From Palaemon carinicauda (taxonomy: Eukaryota; Arthropoda; Malacostraca; Decapoda; Palaemonidae): a stretch of 64,000 nt of DNA. Position 1 is the stretch's first letter, and every line of letters begins with the position of its first letter. Positions 35,290-47,257 of this stretch are shown here, piece after piece. The stretch covers positions 151,151,235 through 151,215,234 of the forward strand of contig NC_090731.1 in assembly GCF_036898095.1 (NCBI RefSeq), in the 5' to 3' direction. The position numbers and the translations under genes are program-made. Under the pieces are notes generated by a model. That model was not told where the DNA came from. It did no database searches and saw nothing but the letters and a program-made list of their open reading frames with translations.

Positions 35290-36489
35290 AACCAAAGTAC
35301 AGTTTTGAATTATACAAGCATTTGCTTCTAAATTAAGTTTTGATGATTATTTGTATCTAATAACACTTTAAATGACAAAACAGTATTTTATTGTATATAA
35401 AATGGAACTGGTTTTAAGCACTTGATATCTGCTTAATTATAATTTCAAATTCACATCCTATTTACATGGTTAATGATTAGATTTGCAGATAAATGCTACC
35501 TGTAAAACCTCTTTTTGGTAGTTATAAGATACAATCTACATTTCTGTTTTAACTGAAATTTTTAACCATATCATTAACCTCTACATCCGTAAAGTTTATT
35601 ATTTCAATGCACTAACTTTTAAAATACTCGTTCAAAATGCTACATTAAAAGGACTGGCCGGCATTCTACAGATTATCTTATACCAATAATTTATTTTTCT
35701 TTGAGCTTCTTTATCGCTAATTATTCCTCCTTTTGTCTTAAATCGATTAAGACCCGATTAGCCTATGTAACAAGAACCGAGTCCGAACATTGTTTGAAAA
35801 ATATTAATCTTAAGCCATTCATTTGGTATACCTTCTTCGTTAAGTCTTTCAAGAATAATCTTGAAATTCTACAATAAAACCACTCCTAGAACATCTACCT
35901 AAAGAAATATTCTGTGAAGGTTGATTTAAAACTACTTCACTGATGGTTTCCTTATCTTTAAACTGCAATAACTGAAATTAAATTATCAGTACTATTCCTT
36001 TCATAAAACCATTTGATACAAATTCAATTTGTAAAATGCTCCAAACTACAACTTACTAACTATATAGACGGGAGTTTAAACTCTAAATTAGATTTTAGAC
36101 TAAAAAAAAGCAGTTAATGGCATCATTTGCATAAAGAATGCAAAGCCTAAAACCAGCTGAGATTTTATCATTAATTGCATCTTTTGTATTAGGAATATGC
36201 AAAGCTTAAAACCAATAGACACGAGATTTTATCATTTTGTCATTTAAATATTTTAAAACTATTCCAATTCACTGGATTAAAGAAATATAAATAGGATCTT
36301 TTACTGCAAACAAGCATTCGGAATGTTATACATAACCAGTTAACAAAAATATTGATATTTTGGGAAAATTATTAATTTAACTAAAATTACTAACATATTT
36401 GATATGAAGTTTTGAAATTAAGACAACCCCTGGAGAAATGTTCTTTTAAAAACAATCTAAAACTTATTTTACAATGGTCATATTTTTTT
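35290..36489. other. AT-rich spacer, no gene seen
   Basis: No recognisable coding sequence. A ~60-bp unit (containing GCAAAGC and GAGATTTTATCATT) is present twice in tandem at about 36118-36238. Confidence 0.45.
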
Positions 36490-36930
36490 AGAGAGAAAGA
36501 GTGTGTGTGTGTGTGTCACATTAGCCCTCAAAATCTTAGCATTAATATTTAAGACCTTAAATAATTTGCAATGATTTTTTCCCCAAATATTCATAATTAC
36601 TCTATTCATGACTTTCCTTGCTTACCGTTACTTTAGAGAGAGAGAGAGAGAGAGAGAGAGCGAGTGTGTGTGTGTCACATTAGCCCTCAAAATCTTAGCA
36701 TTAATATTCAAGACCTTGAATAATTTGCAATGATTTTTTCCCCAAATATTCATAATTACTCTATTCATGACTTTCCTTGCTTATCGTTACTTTAGAGAGA
36801 GAGAGAGAGTGTGTGTCACATTAGCCCTCAAAATCTTGGCATTAATATTTAAGAACTTAAATAATTTGCAATGATTTTTTTCCCCAAATATTCATAATTA
36901 CTCTATTCATGACTTTCCTTGCTTACCGTT
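36490..36930. repeat. ~150-bp unit in three tandem copies with GA/GT runs
   Basis: Each unit starts with a GA and GT dinucleotide run, then CACATTAGCCCTCAAAATCT at 36517, 36676 and 36818, and ends with GACTTTCCTTGCTTACCGTT or a one-base variant. Copies are almost identical outside the microsatellite parts, so the amplification is recent. Confidence 0.93.
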
Positions 36931-39900
36931 ACACAAGATAAATGGATTAGTTGCTAGTACATGTAATCCTAACTAGTAAATTAAAAGTGAAATTTTTAGA
37001 GCATATTTGGTTCTCCCTTCAACTGAAACATATGTAAAATAACAATTCTAGTACTGGGACTGTATATAGAATACTCAGTTAAGCAAAATACAGTATGTCA
37101 TTGTTACAAAGTAGGAAATAAAACTTATTCTAAAACATGCTGTACAAGCAAAAATCATTAACTAAAATATTTTCACTTCTCTAGTATATTTGTAATAAAC
37201 ATACTTATATAAGTGTTTATTACTTGAATATGATAAGACTCCTGTATTCTTCTTGCCCACAAGGAAAAAAGTGACTGAACAGCACTGACAAGATCAGGCT
37301 AATTAGAGAGCCATACTTTTTTGTCTAATAGCTATCTTGAGCATATCTACTAATAACTTTTAAGAGAACAAAGGCCTATTATAAAATTGGAATTGTGTAG
37401 AAGAAAACTTAATGACAGTTACTAATAATTAGATGGTCTCGAAAGACAGAGATGAATTGGTATACATAGACAACGATGAAATAATTTTCTTAGTTAAAAT
37501 AATTAGTTTAAAGGTTATATTCACATGCAATCAATATAATTTAATATACAGATTGTAGAATGAATTTGAATCAGCTGCCAAAAAGATTAATTTAATTTCT
37601 CTTCGGTCACACATTTAGATAACTTGTTTACAGTACTTTAAACTATTCTAAAAATGATACAATCTTGAAGTACTGTACTAGTATGTTAAGAGGTCCAGAG
37701 GAAATTGACATTGATTTAACAGCTAGTTAATGAAAATTGAAAACATGAGAAGCAAATTTCTAAGGAAGAAGTCCTTCATTTACATTTGTTGCTCTTAATT
37801 GGTTATCAATGTTAAATTTTCTTTTTCAAAAACATTTAAAGTACAATCTGAATGTCGATTAGAAAGTAGAAAAAAAAACATCAAGAAATAGTATTTAAGT
37901 TAAATTTTGGGTGTATAGAATTTAAGAAAAAATAGCATGTGTATTTTCCAACAGAAAGATAAAAAGAATTAAAGACTAACTAAAATTAGCTGTATATTCA
38001 TTGACTAAGATTAAGGTCTAATAAAATACTTTCTACTAGACTGAATATAAGTTAATAGCTTTCATAATTAAATTTACCACTCCCAGAAATAAAGACACTG
38101 ATAAACTTGAAATAATCTGGTAATATTTTGAACATTCATATTACTTATTTACCGGGTAGTTTAACTTTACTAGTATTTTATCTTCAGCTATTGATTGTTA
38201 TGGATACCTATTGGATATGCTGTAAATGAAGTGACCATTGTAAAACAACACCCTAAAATCTCAAGAACTCCAGTCAATTGAGCAAATCAAGGTATTTCTA
38301 GTCATGTAATGATGTTTCTCAGAGTACTTCAATACTCCAGAAAAGTTTGATGATGAAGTGGCTGCTTCAGTTGAGACGATTAGGTTCTCCCTTTTGAATA
38401 ATAAAACTTTCTAGGTTTTTTGTTGTTGTTGTAAACCCCAGATTATTTCAGCCGATGATCTTCTTGGTGTCATTAGGAATGTCTCCCTATAGTGTACTTA
38501 GGGTATACAGCATTTGAAGTACAGTATAAATTTTGATCAGGATGCTGTAAATTTCCTTTTCTTTTGAAGATTCTTGTCTGGAAAATATATAAAATATGCT
38601 TAATGTACAGATACTTCAGTCTTATTAAAAATTTTTAATGTGCACTTCAATATCAAGACTATAGTTTCAATAAACTATTCTGCGTGATAAACTATAAAGA
38701 ATATAGAATAGTCTACTGTAATGAATATAAAATAGTGGAAATAATGACAAGCTAGATATGTTCATGACATTTATAATGGCAAATATTACAACCGAAAGTA
38801 TATCACAAAGTGGAAGAGTATTACTTCATAAATCCTAGCAAGAAAATACTTCACTACAATAATGAATGACAGGCCTCTGATAATCCATCGACTAACAGAG
38901 CTCACCCTTATCCTTTAACTTATTTCACAAGATATAGTATAGTAAATATAAGCCAAAAATGGTGAAACCCATAAAAAAATATTACATTAATGAATTTAGT
39001 ATCAAAATAAGCACATTTGATGTAGATTAGCATTCCAAACTCCTCTAAGTGTATTTAAGGAAATTTTTTACAGCTATTTAAGTAACAGGGGGTATTTTGT
39101 AAAATCTAGTCACCTTTTGTACAATCTAAAAAAACAAAAAAAAACCTGTGCATTTCTTTTTATTCCTATTTTATAACTGTATACATCACCAAGAATTGAT
39201 GAAAATTGAAATTAAAAATCAAATTTATCGTTAATGTCGTCACTAGCTTTTCCCTCTGAAATTTATATATAATGATTGCTCGAATTTCTTGTTATTCACA
39301 AGACGCTTGAAGGAAAGAAGTGATAATGGAGGTAAGGTAGGATTTGCAGCAAGCACAGATAGGGGCAAAGAGAACACAGCAAAGACCCTTAAGTAACGCC
39401 TAGAGTAGCCAATGTGAGGTAGACTAATGGCACTAATCTCCTACAGAGATGTTAACCATGGCTATGATACTATACTTAACTGGCCTGGAAACTATAAGAT
39501 AAACTCCTGGGCACAAAATACAACTGAGTTTAGTACTAACATGTAGACAATAATTTTCGTCTTTGGTTTGTTAATGAATGAGGAGACCATTGGTCCAAGC
39601 TAGACCTTGTAGCACTTGTTTGTTGGTAGAATAATACCCTTGGTTTTAGTTTTCAAGTTTCTGACATCATTGCTGCTCATTATCTGGTAACTAGACTGGC
39701 ATGTTAGACACTCCCTGGTCAAGTAGGCACACCCTAACTAAAAACCTATTTCAGTCGCCTTTCTATGTTCCAGTAAAATTAACTTTGTAGCAAGTCCTTC
39801 ATATTTTGTTTAACAATAAAAACTTAAGTCCTTCAATAGGAGTATGATTTCATTTTGGCTGGAAATTTGCTGTTAAAATTCATAAAGAGAAGGTGGTAGT

Positions 39901-40000
39901 TAATGTGAATGGCAGGGAAGCTCCCCCACCCCCTCGCCAGAACACAAAGAAGCCAATTTAACCTTCACCTAGGGCATGCAGGGTGGTTGAGGCTTGAAGT
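36931..40000. other. AT-rich spacer, no gene seen
   Basis: Low-complexity sequence without recognisable genes. A ~32-bp near-palindrome (GTAATAAAC and GTTTATTAC flanking ACTTATATAAGT) lies at 37192-37223. Confidence 0.5.
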
Positions 40001-40019
40001 GGAACTTTGAGGACTCTGG

Positions 40020-41350
40020 TTTGTATAGCTAAGAACAATACAAATTTTTTAAATCTGTGAATTGTTCCTACACGAATAAAACCTTCATTCTGAGTAGGAC
40101 TCACCATTAGGAGGAAGAAAGACCTTATACCCCTACTGGTTAGTTTAAAATCGCGAGATTTCAAGACGCATTGATCTTAAGAAGTGCGGAAATTATGACT
40201 ATTACTACCTTCCATTTTTTAAGAAATGGATTCTAAAAGGTTAGATTAGGCTACTGTCCTTGGATAGATGGTTAACGGAGAACTTATAACCTCGTAAGGA
40301 GATACCGTTATAATGTAGCTATGCGGGGTCTTTATAAAGAATTTTTTTTTTTTACAAAAAGCATCCTCCCCTCGTGAAGAGGATGAAGTAGATAAGTGTG
40401 TTTCTATAACATTTTTTAAAGAACAGAGCTCGGTATGAAAGCTTACATGCGTCAAACATTAGATCCAGTAAATAATGCCACAACCGCTGCACTTCAAGAG
40501 AGGGAAAGGAGGAGTGAAAAATGCCAGTGACACAATACACTACACAACCTGCTGATCAGCTATCACATGTTCAAGTAAAACCGTGTCTAAAGACTTGAGA
40601 GTATACTACCCCAAATAGTGGCCTGTAAAGGTCGTTTACTACTTCAAGACTTCAGCCTTTAGTACTTATGCCACTGACAGGTTCTTTCTTCTTAAAGGCT
40701 AGCATACCAATTCCTTCAACTTCATGAAAACGTGCTGGAACTGAATCTTCTGGGTCATCTGCTGCTTGGGGATATGCCTTCTTGATGGTTTCACAAAACC
40801 AGAAGGAAATAGTATTCCTTGAATTCTTCTTTTCAGTCGTTGCCATCACTAATGAAAACTTTGAAAATGTAGCCTGAAGGGTTGGGTTTTCTCAAATTGT
40901 GTCTAAGCACAATCACAAGACAAATAGGCAAATAATCCAGACAGTTGGTTGCTACCTTAAGGAAGGAGATGGAGAAAGACTCTAATATGTCGTCCATGGC
41001 AGGGTTCTAGGTTTTTGTTATGAACTCTGAACACAGGCGAAATAGACCTTACTCCATCTCTTGGAATAACTCACAACCTTGGAAATTCTGTGAAGTATGC
41101 ATACTCTCTGTTGACACTAATCCCAAGAGAAAAATGGTCTTCTAAGTGAAGTCCTAACTCGACAAGCGTCATAATGGTTCATAACGTGCCCTTTAGACCG
41201 AAGGGCTGGTTATATCCCAAGCAGGTTGCCAGAGTTCTTTTGGTGAGCAAGACTACTCGAAGCCTTTCATGAGTATAGAAAATTCCCACGATGAGCCCTT
41301 CAGTCTAAAGACATAACTCTAAGGGTTGGGTAGGGGCCTTTTACTCATTG
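40020..41350 (-). mobile_element. DIRS relic (element 6), minus strand
   Basis: A terminus/ICR-like block at 40020-40090 (TTGTATAGCTAAGAACAATA, then GAATTGTTCCTACACGAAT) resembles the ICR of element 4 at 43988-44060, also followed by a GACTCACC. A YR C-terminal fragment lies at 40652-40849. At 41258-41330 a stretch with CAGTCTAAAG resembles the YR N-terminal region of element 4 (45290-45370). Boundaries are unclear and no RT is seen. Confidence 0.55.
40652..40849 (-). pseudogene. Tyrosine recombinase C-terminal fragment of element 6
   Basis: The minus-strand frame reads KNSRNTISFWFCETIKKAYP, then ARFHEVEGIGMLAFKK. Element 4 has KNTISAWIRRV and RAHDVRGVATSLAFKR at the same places, which identifies the fragment. 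The catalytic HxxR has become HEVE, so the Arg is gone. No W/Y block follows in frame. Confidence 0.6.
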
Positions 41351-42637
41351 AGAAAATGAGAGCTCTATCTTGTATGAGGTAGTATAACCAACAGGTCTGT
41401 AATCGCTTTTATCCCACACCGCTCAGCACTGAGTACGCTCTTGGTACATATTACTTAGCATTTGGGTATGACCTCTGAATGTAACCCCTTCATGTACTTT
41501 AGGATTGTAAGACACGTAGCTATGTTGACAAGACCTATACAGACATTGTCTTACTCTTCAAGTGTAGCAGTATCATTCAACTGAGGGCACAGTATTCGGT
41601 ATTTGATTGACGATGGTTGACAAATGGTGTACACCGATGTCTGTTCTAATTGGTACAGAATGAATCTTTTCCCTCACTCACTTAAAGGGTAGACGGTACT
41701 CGTGAAGTTAAAGAGGAGAAGGGCAAGGCCCTTACTCCTAACAGTGGTGTGCACACTTGTTCCTGTGATAGAGGACAGGTAGCCAGTGTGAGTGTCCAAC
41801 TGGGAAGTGCGCCGATTGCTCAATTTTCCTAGAGCACAATGTAATAGAAGAGGACATGGCACAGGGAATGTACTTTGACAAACAGGAGCATGTGTCCTTG
41901 GGAGAGTGTCTCAGTTAGCGAGAGCAAAAAGGTACATCTAAAAGAGATCGTTTGCGTACTGGAAATTGCATAACAATGGATGGGAGCCAGTGTGAAGGAG
42001 AGTATGAATGGGCGATGGGTGCATTTGATCAGGAGAGTGGGGGCAATTGGCCCTCCAGAAAATGTGAGAAAGATGAATGCATTAAAAGGTGAGCGCACAC
42101 AGGTGAATGTGATGTATATCATATTTACCTTATTTAAATGTCAGTATAAATAGATTTCATGCCCCTAAAGCAGTTATTACACATGTGGCAGCCAGTAAGA
42201 AAATGAAGAAGACCTTATCATATATTTTTACCCACAAGCACTTTCAATATACACATCAGCCATCAAGTACCTCCATAGGCTCTAAGAAATGGTTGTTACA
42301 TAAAACTTTGAGACCTGTAACATAAAAATTTTGGATGTTTCATTTGGTTCAAAATGCCAGTAAATGTGTCAGATACTAAAAAGTTCTAAACAAATATGAC
42401 AATAGCATACGCACAATTATTCAGCCCTGACTTCTAAAGCAGCAAAAAGATGGATACAATTGTTCTTTGGTAAATATATGATACTTTATTTTCTAGACAA
42501 ATAAATGAACCAAATGTTCCCAACTTCTTGTTTTGTGTCTTATCTGTTTCTGACCTCGAATATTGGGGCAAACCACTTGTTAATGAGTTGTCCTAATCGC
42601 CCTGCCCCTTACAATAACAGTTTAAGGGGATACCAGC
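41351..42637. other. Spacer and 5' part of an unclassified repeat, no gene seen
   Basis: The first ~1.1 kb shows nothing recognisable. From about 42470 the sequence (including CAAATGTTCCCAACTTCTTG and GAATATTGGGGCAAACCACT) is a diverged copy of 51735-51870, which lies in the same position relative to element 5. Confidence 0.45.
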
Positions 42638-43608
42638 AGGGTTGCCAAATAACTTGACATCCAAACCGCGGTGCAAAGCCTCAAAAATCATGACAGTTGC
42701 TTCAAAAGTAGCCCAATTATAGTAACTTAGCCATCATTAAATTGGTACTAACAACTATAAATATGATATTCTATAGAAATAAATTAGGGGGGGGGGCGTG
42801 GATCGAAATCAATCAACTAAGCTTTTGTAGAAGAGTATAACGAAAAATTTATATAATTTGTATTCAAAAACACAGAAAATAAAGATGTATATTTTTTGCA
42901 AAAAGTAAATACTAGTTGAATGACATTTAACAAAATTAAAATGAGCAAAATAAGAAGAAATAGAGATTTGTTGTTCATTCAACATGATCATAAAATGAAC
43001 TAGATTGTAGTGCTTTAATCATAGCTTATGACGACAATCTTGACATTGAACCTGTTGCTTCGACCTGGGCACGTATTTATCAGCCTGAAGGTATTGACTG
43101 TGGGAATGATTTTGTTTTTACCCAAAGAAATGTAGGTCCTTTTGGGATTCCTAACCGTAATTCAAAGCCTATTGAATACTTTTCTTTAGTTATAACTGAT
43201 GATGATATAGATATTCTTGTTCGTGAGACTAACAGGCTATATGCCAACAGATTTTTACCTAGTAAGGAAGTGTGGATTAGAGAACATCCACGAAGCAAAT
43301 ATAGAAGCTGGAAACCAGTAACTCGTGAAAGAATGAAAAAGTTTTTAGCCCTCAGTTTGCTCATTATGGTTTAAACTGTCTATGAACTATTGAAATTTGA
43401 AATAGAATAATCGATCTACATTTCCACTTTGAAATTATTATAAAAGAAATTGCATTTGTAAAGACCATTTAAACAATTTATTGACCGCATTTTATTTCCT
43501 CCAAAGTAGCCCAATTTCAGGCAAGTAGCAGTACCCTTTTATAAATCGCGAAAAGGTGTTTGAAAGTACCCCAATTGGACGGGTAAACCGTGGGTTTGGC
43601 AACACCGA
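42638..43608. mobile_element. ~0.97-kb insertion with piggyBac-type transposase fragment
   Basis: The related repeat at 51868-51900 reads continuously (GGGGAACCCCAGTG, AAAACTGGGG), while here about 970 bp separate the matching sides, so this is an insertion. Its ends are weakly inverted (GGTTGCCAAA and TTTGGCAACACC). Flanks ATACCAGCAG and ATACCACTAG may be a diverged target duplication. This does not match the TTAA of canonical piggyBac, so the superfamily of the insertion is uncertain despite its content. Confidence 0.55.
42995..43374 (+). pseudogene. piggyBac-type transposase N-terminal fragment
   Basis: An open + strand frame without a clear ATG start reads FGIPNRNSKPIEYFSLVITD, ILVRETNRLYANRF and SWKPVTRERMKKFLALSLLI, then stops. 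This pattern (an F-x-L block, VxETNxYA, W-x-P-VT-x-E-x-KKFL) is the beginning of the DDE domain region of piggyBac-type transposases. The catalytic aspartates, which lie further downstream in the family, are absent. It is a truncated remnant, in line with an internally deleted transposon. Confidence 0.72.
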
Positions 43609-43756
43609 ATACCACTAGGAAACTGGGGTTTTAGAAGGGGGGCAACACCAAAAAAAAAAAAAACAAGTGATTTGCAGTAACAGTAAGGATCATAAATTAA
43701 TAATAAACTCAAGATGACAAATTCGTAGATAATTTATATTTTTCCTAAATATACAA

Positions 43757-43875
43757 ACCTTAGCTATTTAATAGGGGTATTACTTTCGGCATAGCTGAAA
43801 TGACGAGCCATTAATTTTTAACGAGGATTTACTACCCACACAGCTAGTTAGCGGGGGTAGGGGAGGGTAGCTTGC
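43757..43875. repeat. Inverted terminal repeat of element 4, window-left copy
   Basis: CTATTTAATAGGGGTATTAC through CATAGCTGAAATGACGAGCC to GCGGGGGTAGGGGAGGGTAG is the reverse complement of the window-right copy, with scattered mismatches and short indels. Confidence 0.88.
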
Positions 43876-43971
43876 TACCTACCTACCCCCCCCCCTCTCA
43901 CACACCTGTGCTTGAGCTCACTTTGCTTGGAGGTAGAACTTCAAAGGGGATAGGGCTGGCGGGCAAGTTTG

Positions 43972-44090
43972 CTTAAATAGCTAAGGTCTGTATAGTTAGG
44001 AAAAATACAAATTATCTACGAATTTGTAATTTGTTCCGTAACTGGAATACAAGCCACGCTACTTAATAGGGGTGACTCACCCACATTAGG
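43972..44090. repeat. Internal complementary region of element 4
   Basis: Its first half (to about 44025, ending CTACGAAT) is the reverse complement of the window-left terminus 43720-43775. Its second half (TTTGTTCCGTAACTGGAATA onward) is the reverse complement of the window-right terminus 51345-51382. An extra TTAC-like spacer lies at the joint relative to the outer ends. Confidence 0.85.
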
Positions 44091-44488
44091 AAGGGTGGAC
44101 ATCCCAGCCAGTCTGGCTTTTGGCTTTGCCCGAGGACTCCTTATTTGTGTGTGTAAGCACCTAAGAAATAAGGAGTCCCTGCACCTCGCTAAAACCTTGC
44201 TACACAAGGTCTGCGGCCTACGCAAGCTGTGTGTGAAGGTATAATGAAGTGTGACTCATCCTAGAAAGTTGTTCTGAAGTTCTTTAGATGGAAACTTGTA
44301 GACTAGGACTTTCCCAATACCACCTCGTCAGGGTATGGGGACGTAACCGTATTAATATTAATACTAGGAACACAAGGGAGCATGGTTTACCTGCAGTGGT
44401 TTGAGGTCAGCTATGCAGAGAGCCCAGGCTGCTGCTTTCCCCAAGAGAGGGTATGATGAAGAAAAGAATAAGGGCCAGTCAAACCTTT

Positions 44489-45550
44489 TCATTCATGCAG
44501 ACTAAAAGCGGGTAACAACGCCCTCAACCTTCTGCTACTTGTCCAATAAGGAGCTTGAGGTTTTAAACCAGCTGTCGTGCAGCCACCACAGGACCGATAG
44601 AGAACGTATCGAGTCTCCTGTGGGTCACGTCTTGCAGGTAGTGGGATGTAAACGTGGTTTGCCGTTTCCACACCCCAGCTTGAAGAACCAGTCACTGAAA
44701 AATTTCTTTTGAAGGCCAGGGACGTAGCTACGCCCCTGACATCATGTGCTCTGGGGTGACGTGATGGAGGAGGGTCTAGATTCAGTGCCAGGTTAGTGAC
44801 CCTGCGAATCCATGCAGAGATGGTGTTCTTGGTGACGCTCCTCTTAGTCCTTCCTGTGCTGACGAATAGTGCACGCACACGAGGACGGGCTGCGGCTGTT
44901 CTTTTGAGGTATAGCCTAAGCTCCTTACTGGGCATAGTAAGAGATGGTCTGGGTCATCTGTTACAGTACGGAGACTAGAAATCCGGAAGGAGTCGAATCG
45001 AGGATCCGTTACTCCTAGATTCCGAGTCTTAGCAATAAACTCAAGGATGAAGCTGAATGTTACCTCCCCCCATTCCCTTGAAAGGGCGATGTCATACGAG
45101 AGACCATGAAGTTCGCTGACTTGCTTGGCCAAGGACAAAGGTAGCAGGAACACCGTCTTCCAGGTTAGGTGGCGATCTGATGCCTGGCGTAATGGTTCAT
45201 AGGGAGGTCTCTTAAAGAGACCTGAGAACTCGAAAAACGTTCCATGGGGGAGGTCTCACTTCCGACTGAGGGCAGGTAAGTTCTTAACTACGTATGAGTA
45301 GAGAAAGTTCTAGCGATGAGGAAATGACCATTCCTTTCAGTCTGAAGGAGAGGCTTAAGGCTGAGCGATAGCCTTTCACTGCCAAGACTGATAGGCGCAT
45401 TTCTTCCCGCAATTACACGAGGAACTCCGCTATTACTGGAATAGTGACATCGAGTGGGGAGATAACCCTTCCACGACACCAACCACAGAAGACTTTCCAC
45501 TTAGCCTGGTAGACTGCTATTGATGACTTTCGCAGGTGTCCAGACATCCT
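44489..45550 (-). pseudogene. Tyrosine recombinase of element 4, frameshifted
   Basis: Minus-strand pieces in order: AVYQAKWKVFCGWC near 45490-45510 (core-binding), LSLAKQVSELHGLSYD near 45105-45150, where the catalytic Arg of AKRVSEL is Gln, and RAHDVRGVATSLAFKRN near 44700-44760 with the His and Arg. A frame change just after it puts the W...Y block (in another frame near 44640-44660) out of register. The enzyme would integrate the circular element. Two independent lesions make this copy inactive. Confidence 0.78.
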
Positions 45551-46427
45551 GATTGCAAATTGTTGCGAAAATCCTCTCTCAGAGAGGTGATGCTGGATAG
45601 TCTCCAGGCGTGAAGTAGTAGTGAACCTACGGCATTGTGGAAGATGTTGGCATGTGGTTGTTTGAGTAGATTGTGTCGTGGAGGGAGTTCTCTTGGTGGC
45701 TCCGTTAGGAGTTGCAGAAGGTCCGGGAACCACACTGCGTGATCCCATAGCGGAGCTATGAGGGTTATTAAAAGATTGACCGATGTTCTGGTCTTGTTGA
45801 GTACCCTCCTCATCAGACAGAACGGGGGAAAGGCGTAAATATCGATGTTGTCTCACCGTTGTTGGAAACCATCTTGCCGGAGAGCCTTGGGGTCTGGGAC
45901 TGAGGAACAGTACAGCGGGAGCCTTAAGTTCAGGGCCGTTGCGAAGAGGTCCACAGTCGAACCCCACAAAGTCAGGACTTTGTTGGCTACTGGATGATCC
46001 AGAGACCACTCTGGTACTCACTATCTGAGGTGCTCTGCTCAGGTTGTCGGTGAGCACATTCCTCTTGCCCGGAATGAAGCGTGCCGATAGTGGTATCGAG
46101 TGGATTTTGGCCCATCTCAGTATCTCAACTGCTAAATGGCATAGTTGCTGCGAAAAAGTACCTCCTTGTTTGTTGATGTAGGCCACTACTGTGGTGTTGT
46201 CGCTCATCACCACCACTTGCCAGGTCCTGTTGGAACTGTTGAAGGGCTAGAAAGACTGCCTTCATCTCTAGGAGATTTATGTGGAGGTACCTTTCTGACT
46301 CTGACCAGAGCCCTGAGGTCGTGTGGTGCAGCACATGGGCCCCACAACCTTTTTTTTTAGGCGTCCAAAAACAGCATAAAATCCGGGGGGGGGGGGGGGG
46401 GGGGGAGGAGGACGAGGAAATCCACAC
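45517..46427 (-). pseudogene. RNase H and methyltransferase-like region of element 4
   Basis: On the minus strand, VVMSDNTTVVAYINKQGGTF (about 46210) and GKRNVLTDNLSR (about 46060) are RNase H blocks. The ELLEMKAVFLAL-type block is at 46125-46427 in another frame. The following domain (LLITLIAPLWDHAVWFPDLL) lies at 45517-45813. The open frame 45413-46216 starts in RNase H and, after a frame change, runs on into the YR N-terminus. The RNase H/YR frame overlap seen in element 2 is therefore conserved here too. Confidence 0.72.
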
Positions 46428-47257
46428 CTTTTCGTAGGTTCTCGTCTGGCATCCACCACTGGAGATCCGTACGTTCCGCAGGTCCCATGGGGACCTGGAT
46501 GTCCAGGGAGTCGTACGCTTGATTCCACCGGGACTCGAGTCACCACTGGAGGGATCTCATCCTGAGGCGACCATTGGGAACTAGACGGGCCAGCGATGAA
46601 AGATGACCGAGGAGACGTAACCACGATTGGGCTGGAAGTTGTTCTTGTCTGAGAAAAGGTCTTGTGACCTTCCTCAGCCTTGCTATCCTGTCGCCTGATG
46701 GGAAGGCTTTGTGGAGAGTGGTGTCTATAATCATGATTAAGTATACCAGTCTTTGAGTAGGAAGCAGTGAAGACTTCGAGATTTACCATGACCCCCAGAT
46801 CTTGGCTAAGTCTCAGAAGTTTGTCTCGGTGTTGAAAAAGGGTTGACACCGAGTCTGCTAGGATTAACCAGTCGTCCAGATAACGGAGGAGACGGATGCC
46901 AATCCTGTGCGCCCAAGATGATACTAGGGTGAACACTCTGGTGAAGACTTGTGGTGCTGTGGAAAGACCAAAGCACAGCACCTTGAACTGGTACATTCTG
47001 TTGTCTAGGCTGAATCTTAAGTACTTCCTTGAAGACGGATGGACTGGGATCTGGAAGTACGCATCCTTTAGGTCCAGAGTGCACATGAAGTCTTGCGGTC
47101 TTACTACTAGTCTGACCGTGTCTGCCATCTCCATGCTGAACGGAGTTTGTTTGACAAACTTGTTCAGAGCTGAGAGGTCAATGACTGGTCTCCAGCCTCT
47201 AGACGTCTTCTTTACAAAAAAGTCGACTGAAGAAGCCTGGGAATCCGTCGAGGACAT
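46277..47257 (-). pseudogene. Reverse transcriptase of element 4
   Basis: The open frame contains RGWRPVIDLSALNKFV, TLDLKDAYFQIPVHP with its catalytic Asp, FKVLCFGLSTAPQVFT and RLLRYLDDWLILAD (intact YxDD). After about 46750 it leaves the true frame through an indel, then passes into a proline run made by the G21 tract (46385-46405). The RT core therefore looks intact, but the polyprotein is broken. The N-terminal RT part continues upstream at 47276-47590 in another frame. Confidence 0.85.
46385..46405. repeat. G21 homopolymer inside RT-RNase H region of element 4
   Basis: Twenty-one consecutive G on the + strand (poly-C in the sense strand of the element) lie between RT and RNase H and would code for proline. 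The length is not what the related copies have at this place. It could be true expansion or a sequencing uncertainty. Confidence 0.9.
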
